In this document: piece after piece, positions 1-5,411 of the stretch
How positions within the stretch are numbered: the stretch's first letter is position 1
How the letters are laid out: the number at the start of each line of letters is the position of its first letter
Assembly (NCBI GenBank): GCA_002890585.1
Contig: MIQB01000098.1
Location: 1 to 6,943, forward strand
Direction of reading: 5' to 3'
DNA: 6,943 bases
DNA from: Tannerella sp. oral taxon 808
Lineage (GTDB): Bacteria > Bacteroidota > Bacteroidia > Bacteroidales > Tannerellaceae
Notes under the pieces: generated by a model
Told to the model about the DNA's origin: nothing
The model's database searches: none
The model's input: the letters and a program-made list of their open reading frames with translations, nothing else
Translations under genes and position numbers: made by a program

Positions 1-123
1 GAAAAACTAACAATGCCGGGTACCCGCAAGGGAAAGTCCCACGCGGGGTACCCGGCCATTGTGAAGTGAAAAACGAAAAATGAAAAACTAACAATGTCGG
101 GTGCCCGCAAGGGAAAGTCCCAC
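1..123. repeat. Direct repeat pair, period 81 bp
   Basis: Positions 1-42 and 82-123 are near-identical, with two differences in 42 bases (C16/T97 and A22/G103). Each copy starts with GAAAAACTAACAATG and runs into the 5' arm of a hairpin. The spacer 61-81 is purine-rich (GTGAAGTGAAAAACGAAAAA). The repeat has the character of a dispersed intergenic element present in tandem copies. The left copy begins at the window edge, so the cluster may extend further left. Confidence 0.85.
12..60. repeat. Nested hairpin repeat, unit 1
   Basis: The outer stem is CCGGGTACCC (16-25) pairing with GGGTACCCGG (46-55), a perfect 10 bp. It is extended outward by AATG/CATT with one extra C. An inner mini-hairpin, GGGA-AAG-TCCC (30-40), sits in the loop. 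The arrangement of a long outer stem enclosing a short inner stem is shared with the next two units. It lies downstream of the minus-strand hydrolase and could act as a 3' processing or termination structure, but no clean T-run follows the stem. Confidence 0.85.
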
Positions 124-137
124 AGGTATCCGGCATT
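93..137. repeat. Nested hairpin repeat, unit 2
   Basis: The outer arms are AATGTCGGGTGCC (93-105) and GGTATCCGGCATT (125-137). All three departures from perfect complementarity become G-U pairs in plus-strand RNA. The inner GGGA-AAG-TCCC hairpin (111-121) is identical to that of unit 1. The A-rich left flank (61-92) and T-rich right flank (141-175) are themselves imperfect inverted repeats of each other, so the whole symmetric element spans about 61-175. Confidence 0.85.
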
Positions 138-180
138 TTTCATTGTTCGTTGTTAGATTTTCGTTTTTCGTTCCCGTAAT

Positions 181-226
181 AATGCCGGGTACATGGATGG
201 AAACCCCATCACGTGTACCCGGCATG
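181..226. repeat. Nested hairpin repeat, unit 3
   Basis: The outer stem ATGCCGGGTACA (182-193) pairs perfectly over 12 bp with TGTACCCGGCAT (214-225). The inner stem GATGG (196-200) pairs with CCATC (206-210). The outer arms match units 1 and 2, while the inner hairpin is a different sequence that keeps the same shape. The right flank (226-250, TTTCATTGTTCGTT and so on) matches the right flank of unit 2 (138-150) and runs into the 3' end of the hydrolase gene. As the nearest structure to that gene's stop it may mark the 3' end of its transcript. Confidence 0.85.
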
Positions 227-228
227 TT

Positions 229-1035
229 TCATTGTTCGTTTTTCGTTTCAAACAGCCATGGCAGGAAGTCTTGCCGACGGAAGGCATCGAACCAACTGCC
301 ATGACCGACGCCGGGGAGCTCGATGTAATCCACCGAGACACCGACGCGGCGCAGGGCCTGGACGGCCTCACGCGAGAAACGCACTGGCACTAACGGATCA
401 GCGGCACCGTGAACGATACGAAAACGCGTCCGTGAGCCACGTAGCTCAGCCAGCCGCTGCACATTGACGCCACCGCAAATAGCCACCGCAGCCGTGAACC
501 GTGATGGCCGACGGCAGACAAGGTCGAACACGCCCATGCCGCCCATGGAGAGCCCAACGATGTAGACGCGTTCCGTGTCGATGGGCAGCCGCGCAAGGGC
601 CTCGTCCAGCAGCTCGTTGGCCAGACGCAGCGGCCGCGACATGACTGCGCCCGCCCCGGGGAAGGGGTTAGGGACGCGCCCGAAGTGATCTTGCCGCGTG
701 ATGGCCGGCCAGAATTCGCCCGTAGGGCACTGCGGGAAGAGCACAAAGGCGGGATGCCGCCGCCGCGCTCCGGAGTCGCTGAAGAGCGCCGCGCCATGAC
801 GCAGTTGTTCATAGTTGTCGCGCCCACGCTCACCAGCGCCGTGTAGGAAGAGCACGAGCGGGTAGCGTTGCCCCGGTACCACGCTGTCGGGCGTCAGCAG
901 CCGGTAGGGCAGTGAGTCGCCTGTGGCCGATACGTACACCTCGGCCTGGTAGCCGAGGCTGTCGCACTGTGCCGCCGCCGACCCAAGGTGCAGGGATGCG
1001 GACAGCATGAAGAGGAGAAGGATGGATGATTTCAT
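229..1035 (-). CDS. Secreted alpha/beta-hydrolase (esterase-like)
   Basis: A 268-residue protein of the alpha/beta-hydrolase superfamily, closest in layout to dienelactone-hydrolase, phospholipase/carboxylesterase or PHB-depolymerase-like esterases. Residues 1-23 form a signal peptide (K3, hydrophobic core, cleavage likely after AAA before Q23). The AAQC at the cleavage region is not a lipobox, so a soluble periplasmic or exported enzyme is more likely than a lipoprotein. The catalytic signature is complete: oxyanion-type FLHGAGERG at 63-71, nucleophile Ser163 in GLSMGG, acid Asp213 in HGAADPLVP, and His245 in GVGHGSW. The substrate cannot be read from the sequence; it could be an acyl ester or a xylan side-chain ester. 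The gene stands alone on its strand, downstream of a terminator and a 42-bp repeat array. Oddly, the last codons (ETKNEQ and the TGA) lie in the flank of a hairpin repeat. No Shine-Dalgarno is seen; the start is chosen because it begins the signal peptide. Confidence 0.92.
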   Translation of the reverse strand: MKSSILLLFMLSASLHLGSAAAQCDSLGYQAEVYVSATGDSLPYRLLTPDSVVPGQRYPLVLFLHGAGERGRDNYEQLRHGAALFSDSGARRRHPAFVLFPQCPTGEFWPAITRQDHFGRVPNPFPGAGAVMSRPLRLANELLDEALARLPIDTERVYIVGLSMGGMGVFDLVCRRPSRFTAAVAICGGVNVQRLAELRGSRTRFRIVHGAADPLVPVRFSREAVQALRRVGVSVDYIELPGVGHGSWFDAFRRQDFLPWLFETKNEQ

Positions 1036-1092
1036 AAGATTTAGAATGTGTAAAGGAGATGTGTCGAAATCGTTTCAGGCTAACCCTGAACG

Positions 1093-1466
1093 CCAAAATG
1101 GGGAAACGGTGTCAGCATGATCATTTCACACACTGTGAAAAGGCTGCGCAAGCCTTGCATGATCATTTCACACACTGTGAAAAGGCTGCGCAAGCCTTGC
1201 ATGATCATTTCACACACTGTGAAAAGGCTGTGCAAGCCTTGCATGGTCATTTCGCACACTGTGAAAAGGCTGTGCAAGCCTTGCGTGATCATTTCACACA
1301 CTGTGAAAAGGCTGTGCAAGCCTTGCATGATCATTTCACACACTGTGAAAAGGCCGTGCAAGCCTTGCATAGTCATTTCACACACTGTGAAGGCGCCATG
1401 CAAGCCTTGCATAGTCATTTCACACACTGTGAAAAGGTTGAGCGACCACCAATTCCCCCATTTTGG
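1093..1466. repeat. 11-bp inverted repeat flanking the 42-bp array
   Basis: CCAAAATGGGG at 1093-1103 is the exact reverse complement of CCCCATTTTGG at 1456-1466. The similarity continues inward with AA/TT after one extra C at 1455. The pair brackets the tandem array almost exactly (22 and 26 bases from its first and last matched bases). This looks like the ends of a cassette or MITE-like element, or the closing stem of a large structured RNA. No target-site duplication is obvious. Confidence 0.7.
1116..1440. repeat. 42-bp palindrome-rich tandem repeat array 1
   Basis: Seven full 42-bp units start at 1116, 1158, 1200, 1242, 1284, 1326 and 1368. A partial eighth (1410 to about 1440) decays into unique sequence. 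Units 1 and 2 are identical and changes accumulate rightwards. Each unit carries three dyads: ATGATCAT, TTTCACACACTGTGAAA (7-bp arms, CAC centre) and AAGGCT-N5-AGCCTT. In unit 4 the arm changes to TTTCGCA, which still pairs through G-U in plus-strand RNA. Because 42 is a multiple of three, several reading frames stay open through it, but none looks like a real protein. There are no unique spacers, so it is not CRISPR. It lies between a terminator and the start of the hydrolase gene; 42 bp equals four turns of B-DNA, so all dyads fall on one face of the helix. Confidence 0.95.
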
Positions 1467-1560
1467 TGTTAGTAGAAGTTCCGCAAGCATCCCCCCAAAC
1501 GCCGCGCCCCCCTTTCGCCTGTATAGACTGTAGGGGCACGTGGGTGGTTTGGATTGGTGC

Positions 1561-1606
1561 AAAAAGAACGCTGCCCGCCGAGAGGCGAACCTCCGCAGCG
1601 GGCAGC
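1561..1606 (-). terminator. Intrinsic terminator for the Ig-like operon
   Basis: A perfect 9-bp GC-rich stem, GCTGCCCGC (1570-1578) with GCGGGCAGC (1598-1606), encloses a second stem GAGG-CGAA-CCTC (1582-1593). Read on the minus strand, the stem is followed directly by GTTCTTTTT (1569-1561), a typical U-tract. It starts 37 bases after the stop codon of the 542-residue Ig-like protein gene and ends that transcription unit before the repeat array. Confidence 0.85.
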
Positions 1607-1643
1607 AAGATGAAACCAATAAAGATCAACTACACAAGTTGCG

Positions 1644-3272
1644 TTATGGGATCAGCACCTTCTGGCTTACCTCGCCTAAGGTGACCACATAGAGGCCACT
1701 GGGCAGGCTGATGACGCGGTCGCCGGAGAAGGTCTCGCGGCGGTAGAGCGCGCCGTTCAGGGTGTAGATAGCGAGCGTGCGGGGCTTGTCAGACTGTACG
1801 CGGAGGCCGCTCTCGGTGCCCCAGATGTTGACGCCGCTCTGAGCCTCGATGTTGGCGTCGGACTTGTAGGCCGTCACCTCGCAAGAGTCTTTGAAGGCAC
1901 CCTCGTCCGTCACCATGCGGATATGGGTGATACCAGATTTGAGGGCTTTCACAACGCCGACGGAGTCCACCGTAGCGATGGTCGGGTCGTCCGAGGTCCA
2001 AGTCACTTTCTTATTCGTTGCATTGGCCGGGGTGAAGATGACCTTCAGCGTGTCCGTCTTGTCGAGTTCAATACGCGTTTTGTGCTTCTCTAACTTGGCG
2101 TCAGTCAGCGCCAGCGGGCTCTGCACGTAGATGTAGCACGTGTCCTTCAGGCCACCATCCGTAGTCTCACCTACGATCATGGCCATGCCCACGGTCTTAC
2201 CCGTTACTACAGCGGTGGTGTCAGTCAGCATTTCAACAGAAGCGAAGGAGGGGTTGGTGGAAGCCCACGTCACCTTCTTGTTCAACGCATTGGCCGGTTG
2301 GATGTGCGCCGTGATGGTATCCTGTGCGCGGACGGAGAGGTAGATGGTGTCTTTATCGAGCGCCATGCCTGTCACGTGGATCGGGTCGAGCACCTGAATG
2401 ATGCGGCTGGCCGTTTTGCCATTGGTGGATACAACCGTCAGGCGAGCCAAGCCGGGCGTGGCGCCAGACTGGATCTTCGCCTTCGCGCCGCTGTTTGACA
2501 CCATCGTCACAATGCCACTCGGGTGTGGCAGTATCTGAGCGATGGACCAGCCTAATGAGGAGATGTTATCCGCATCGTCCGGGGTAGCCACGGCCTCAAT
2601 TTCCATCTCGCTATTGATCTGCATCGGGATCGTGTCTTGCGCTATAGCAAAGTTGAGGCTCGTGATGGGGTTATTCACCGTCACCAAGAAGGTGTCCGTC
2701 TTCATGTTCGCACCCTTGCCAGCTGAGACGGTGATGCGGGCTGTGCCCACAGCCTTAGCCGTGACGATGCCTTTCAAGCCTGAGGTCTGCACCTCAGCCA
2801 CGGAGTTGTTTGAAGAGGTGTAGAGCACTTCTTGCAGGGCGTCGGCCGGGGTTACTGTTGCTGCCAGTGTCAGCGTATTGCCAATGCCAATGGTATCGCT
2901 GTGTTTAGCGCCCAAGCTGACGTCCGTGGGTGCGGCGTTTATTTTCACGTGTACGGAGTCTTTCGCGGAGCCATAGCTGACGATGATCCATCCTTCAGAC
3001 TTACCGCTACTGGGGGCTTTGAATACACCCCATGTGCTGTCTGCAGTGGATTTGTTAACGGTGCCGTCTAATGTGAGGCCTTTGGATTCCCATTTGAGTG
3101 TTTCGCCGAGTGGCGAGATCGTAGCCTTTACAGAGTCTTTCTCTCCATAATTCAAGAGGATGGTCTCATGGCTACTGAGTTGCACCGTGGCTTGCGCCCG
3201 TGCTTTGTCTGCGAACATGACCATCGCACAGGCGACGGCCAGTAGTTGGATGGTAAACTTTTTCATTTTCAT
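1644..3272 (-). CDS. Secreted multi-Ig (Big_2) protein, T9SS-like CTD
   Basis: A 542-residue exported protein. The signal peptide spans residues 1-26 (MKMKK start, cleavage after ARA before Q27). Five consecutive bacterial Ig-like segments follow at about 28-112, 114-199, 202-295, 298-384 and 388-468. The last two show the clearest Big_2 signature (PANA-x-NKKVTW, then a D/N-P-x-x-A-x-V stretch). Residues 473-542 resemble a type A T9SS sorting domain: IYTLNGAL at 502-509, LPSGLYVV at 523-530 and KVLIP at the end. By analogy it would cross the outer membrane through the T9SS and be released or anchored on the surface; a catalytic domain is absent, so an adhesive or structural role is inferred. 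Segments 4 and 5 each have one cysteine at the same strand position (C379, C464). It follows a shorter paralogue by 139 bp and ends before a strong terminator. Met3 is an alternative start. Confidence 0.88.
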   Translation of the reverse strand: MKMKKFTIQLLAVACAMVMFADKARAQATVQLSSHETILLNYGEKDSVKATISPLGETLKWESKGLTLDGTVNKSTADSTWGVFKAPSSGKSEGWIIVSYGSAKDSVHVKINAAPTDVSLGAKHSDTIGIGNTLTLAATVTPADALQEVLYTSSNNSVAEVQTSGLKGIVTAKAVGTARITVSAGKGANMKTDTFLVTVNNPITSLNFAIAQDTIPMQINSEMEIEAVATPDDADNISSLGWSIAQILPHPSGIVTMVSNSGAKAKIQSGATPGLARLTVVSTNGKTASRIIQVLDPIHVTGMALDKDTIYLSVRAQDTITAHIQPANALNKKVTWASTNPSFASVEMLTDTTAVVTGKTVGMAMIVGETTDGGLKDTCYIYVQSPLALTDAKLEKHKTRIELDKTDTLKVIFTPANATNKKVTWTSDDPTIATVDSVGVVKALKSGITHIRMVTDEGAFKDSCEVTAYKSDANIEAQSGVNIWGTESGLRVQSDKPRTLAIYTLNGALYRRETFSGDRVISLPSGLYVVTLGEVSQKVLIP

Positions 3273-3356
3273 CTTCTATTTACGAGGTTAATAATGTACG
3301 TGCCTGTTACTATGCACGGTGAATAAACAATGCGCTCCCCCGAAAGGTTCAGAGGG

Positions 3357-3400
3357 TGGGCACCTTAGGCAGCTATTGAACCGCCCTTTTAGGGTGCCCA
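3357..3400 (-). other. Intercistronic hairpin between the two Ig-like genes
   Basis: TGGGCACC (3357-3364) pairs perfectly with GGTGCCCA (3393-3400). The 28-base loop can form a further GGC/GCC pairing. It lies just after the stop of the upstream 379-residue gene and well before the start of the downstream 542-residue gene. On the minus strand no T-run follows it, so a partial terminator, an RNA-processing site or a stability element is more likely than a full stop. Confidence 0.55.
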
Positions 3401-3411
3401 TTTGCCGTCCT

Positions 3412-4551
3412 TTACCTTATAAATACTTTCCGTCGGAGGCGATCCACAGCTACGATATACAAGCCACTGCGGAGGGGAACAAAGCGCTCGCCGGGGGCGA
3501 GGTGTTCACGGTGCACAAGCGCTCCTGTCATGGTGTAAACCTCGAGACTTGCTGTGTGATCCGTATGCACAACGACGCCGCCATCGGCATTGCGCACCCA
3601 AGCACTGGCGTCCACTTCCACGGTTGCGTCCGGATGATTCGGGTCTTGCGTGATCACCACGCACGAATCCAGCAGCCCATCGGCTGCCTCAGCCACAACG
3701 AGCGCCGTGTCAACAGTCGCAGCACCGATAATCTCTGCCGCCTGCCCGATGGAATCGATGGGCAATGCCTTAACACCGCCACTGATCACGGTCCACTTCA
3801 CGCGCTTGTCCGTAGCGTTCTCGGGGAGCACGGTGGCGCGCAGTGTGTCCGGTTTGTTCATGTGGTTTACACCGATGGCGTTTACACGCATGGTGTCATG
3901 GCTCAGCGTGAGGCTCGTCACGGGGATGCGGCGGGTGATGACGACGCATGTGTCGCGCTTATCCGACTTGTCGAGGGCATGCACAATCAGCAGACTTGTA
4001 TCTGCATCAGCTGCAGCGGTCACACGTGTCACGCTGTCCGTTGTGCTCAGCACACTTGCGTTGCCCTCCGTTGTCCATTCGAGCTTCTTATCCGAGGCGT
4101 TTGCAGGGAAGATGCGCGTCATGATGGACGCCGTGTTGCCTGTCTGTAGCTGGATCGTGTCGCGCTGTAATCGCAGACTGTCCACGAAGACCTTCGGCGT
4201 AACGACGACAATGCAGCGCGCTGCCACCTCGTTCACCCGCACCACGATGATCGTCCGGCCAGGCTTCCACGCCTGAACGATACAAACTGAATCGTAAGGG
4301 TTAGATGAGCGCGGCGCAGAGATGGAGGCTACGATGGGGATGGAGGCGCGGCTGTCCCAATAGAAGACTTGGGCGGAGGGGTAAGCCGTGGCTCGGAGTG
4401 AATCCTTTTGGCCTACATACATCCGCAGGGTGTCTTTTTCAATCTTAACGATCTGCTTCAGTTGTCCGGATGCGTGGCGGGGCATGATCGTGGCCAGCGC
4501 CATGAGGAGCATGAAGCAGCAATGAAATAGAATCGTACGGGTAGTTCTCAT
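3412..4551 (-). CDS. Secreted Ig-like protein, T9SS-like CTD (paralogue)
   Basis: A 379-residue shorter paralogue of the neighbouring 542-residue protein. The signal peptide is about residues 1-29 (R2 and R5, hydrophobic FHCCFMLLMALA, cleavage likely after ASG before Q30). Ig-like segments lie at about 33-117, 122-206 and 210-301. Segments 2 and 3 carry Big_2-like FPANASDKKLEW (148-159) and LPENATDKRVKW (242-253). Residues 309-379 form a CTD matching the paralogue: VYTMTGALVHRE (338-349), LRSGLYIV (360-367) and KVFIR at the end. These features suggest T9SS export and a surface or released product; function is otherwise unknown. One cysteine recurs near the end of each segment (C113, C202, C297), with an extra C90 in the first. 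It is first in the minus-strand unit, with a promoter-like box about 100 bp upstream. The start opens the signal peptide. Confidence 0.87.
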   Translation of the reverse strand: MRTTRTILFHCCFMLLMALATIMPRHASGQLKQIVKIEKDTLRMYVGQKDSLRATAYPSAQVFYWDSRASIPIVASISAPRSSNPYDSVCIVQAWKPGRTIIVVRVNEVAARCIVVVTPKVFVDSLRLQRDTIQLQTGNTASIMTRIFPANASDKKLEWTTEGNASVLSTTDSVTRVTAAADADTSLLIVHALDKSDKRDTCVVITRRIPVTSLTLSHDTMRVNAIGVNHMNKPDTLRATVLPENATDKRVKWTVISGGVKALPIDSIGQAAEIIGAATVDTALVVAEAADGLLDSCVVITQDPNHPDATVEVDASAWVRNADGGVVVHTDHTASLEVYTMTGALVHREHLAPGERFVPLRSGLYIVAVDRLRRKVFIR

Positions 4552-4656
4552 TGTTATTTATCTGGATTATATGAATGATTTGTCCCGGAGTGGAGGTGTT
4601 AGTGTCGTGCGAATCATTGATAGCACAAATGGGTCTACTTGGCTGATTGCGACGCG

Positions 4657-4664
4657 CAAAAGTA
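4657..4664 (-). promoter_or_regulatory. Candidate Bacteroidetes -7 box for the Ig-like genes
   Basis: Read on the minus strand this is TACTTTTG, an exact match to the Bacteroidetes -7 consensus TAnnTTTG. It lies about 105 bases upstream of the start of the 379-residue Ig-like gene. No good TTTG -33 element is visible at the expected distance, so this is a weak call based on one box. Confidence 0.35.
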
Positions 4665-4696
4665 TCCCTTTACCCAAGCCCGGCCGGGAGAGCGTC

Positions 4697-4704
4697 TATA
4701 TTTG
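4697..4704 (+). promoter_or_regulatory. Candidate Bacteroidetes -7 box for the TPK operon
   Basis: TATATTTG is an exact match to the Bacteroidetes -7 consensus TAnnTTTG and lies 29 bases before the ATG of the thiamine pyrophosphokinase gene. The -33 region is poor (a TTTA at 4669-4672, somewhat far). No thi-box sequence is recognisable between 4552 and 4733, so control by a TPP riboswitch is not supported here. Confidence 0.5.
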
Positions 4705-4733
4705 CGAGGTTTTAACAATCAACCCATACGGAC

Positions 4734-5396
4734 ATGACCCCTGATTATTTCCACGCCTCAGATGCTTCCCGGGCGGACGCCGTGATACTGGCCGCGGGCG
4801 ATTATCCCACGCACCCGGCTCCGCTCGAAGCGCTTCGCTGGGCTTCCGATCGCATCATCTGTTGCGATGGCGCAGTTGACAGGCTGCTGCGTGAAGGCCT
4901 GGAGCCGATGGCTGTGGTGGGCGATGGCGATTCCATCTCGCCCGAGGCGCGACGCCTGTTAACTGACCGCCTGCATATCGAAACGGAACAGGACACGAAC
5001 GATCTGAGCAAGGCCGTGCGCTACGCTGCGGGGAAAGGGCTGCGTCGCCTCTTGATCGTCGGGGCGACGGGCCGGCGCGAGGATCACACCTTAGGCAACA
5101 TCAGCCTGCTGGTCGACTACATGGACAGCGGCTTCGATGTGGAGATGTGGACGGACTACGGTGTCTTTACTCCCTCCACAGGCAACCAGACGTTTGCCTC
5201 GCAGGCCGGGCAGCAGCTCTCCGTCTTCTGCATGGATGCCGAACCGCTCACCCTCCGCGATGTGCGCTGGCCGCTTGCGGGGCGACGCATCACTCGGTGG
5301 TGGCAAGCTACACTTAACGAAGCCACAGCAGACACGTTCCGCACCGAGACTGCGGGCCGCATCATCGTCTTCCGTTCATTCATCATAAACCCCTAA
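4734..5396 (+). CDS. thiN: Thiamine pyrophosphokinase
   Basis: A 220-residue cytoplasmic enzyme that transfers pyrophosphate from ATP to thiamine, giving thiamine diphosphate (EC 2.7.6.2). Family motifs appear in order: ICCDGAVDRLL at 42-52, VVGDGDSI at 61-68 (the acidic metal-binding D-x-D; the family more often has GDFDS or GDLDS), the QDTNDLSKA block at 86-94, and GATGRREDHTLGNISLL at 110-126, the most diagnostic stretch. The C-terminal beta domain (about 150-215) is more diverged: it has VRWPLAG and ATADTF where many homologues have a Y-PL and SNE pattern. Length is normal. The first ten or so residues precede the usual start of homology, but no better internal start is seen. It is first in an operon, with 15 bases to the MFS gene, and the pairing suggests salvage: uptake followed by activation. 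The symbol is borrowed from Bacillus. Confidence 0.93.
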   Translation: MTPDYFHASDASRADAVILAAGDYPTHPAPLEALRWASDRIICCDGAVDRLLREGLEPMAVVGDGDSISPEARRLLTDRLHIETEQDTNDLSKAVRYAAGKGLRRLLIVGATGRREDHTLGNISLLVDYMDSGFDVEMWTDYGVFTPSTGNQTFASQAGQQLSVFCMDAEPLTLRDVRWPLAGRRITRWWQATLNEATADTFRTETAGRIIVFRSFIINP

Positions 5397-5411
5397 CCAT
5401 TTGATAGACCC

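Noticed and set aside
101..467. Small plus-strand open frames over the hairpin repeats and the hydrolase 3' end
   Set aside because: They run through repeat hairpins and antisense to the hydrolase, and have no protein-like features.
1116..1440. CRISPR array
   Set aside because: Units are contiguous with no unique spacers, and no cas gene is present in the window.
1116..1440. CRP-type operator sites or replication iterons
   Set aside because: The dyad is TCACA-N3-TGTGA, the reverse arrangement of the CRP site TGTGA-N6-TCACA. No rep gene, DnaA box or AT-rich unwinding region accompanies it.
1059..1619. Long open frames on both strands through array 1, e.g. a 14-residue repeat HDHFTHCEKAVQAL on the plus strand (1059-1472) and others at 1117-1533 (+) and 1080-1619 (-)
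   Set aside because: A 42-bp unit is a multiple of three, so any stop-free frame stays open by construction. Several overlapping frames are open at once, none has homology or a proper start context, and the substitutions preserve palindromes rather than residues.
3319..4276. Plus-strand open frames of 276 and 208 residues opposite the shorter Ig-like gene
   Set aside because: They are antisense to a gene with signal peptide, Ig segments and CTD, have low-complexity His/Cys- or Ser/Val-rich composition, and match no recognisable family.
4552..4733. TPP riboswitch upstream of the thiamine pyrophosphokinase
   Set aside because: No CTGAGA or other thi-box core sequences are recognisable, and the candidate promoter leaves too short a leader.
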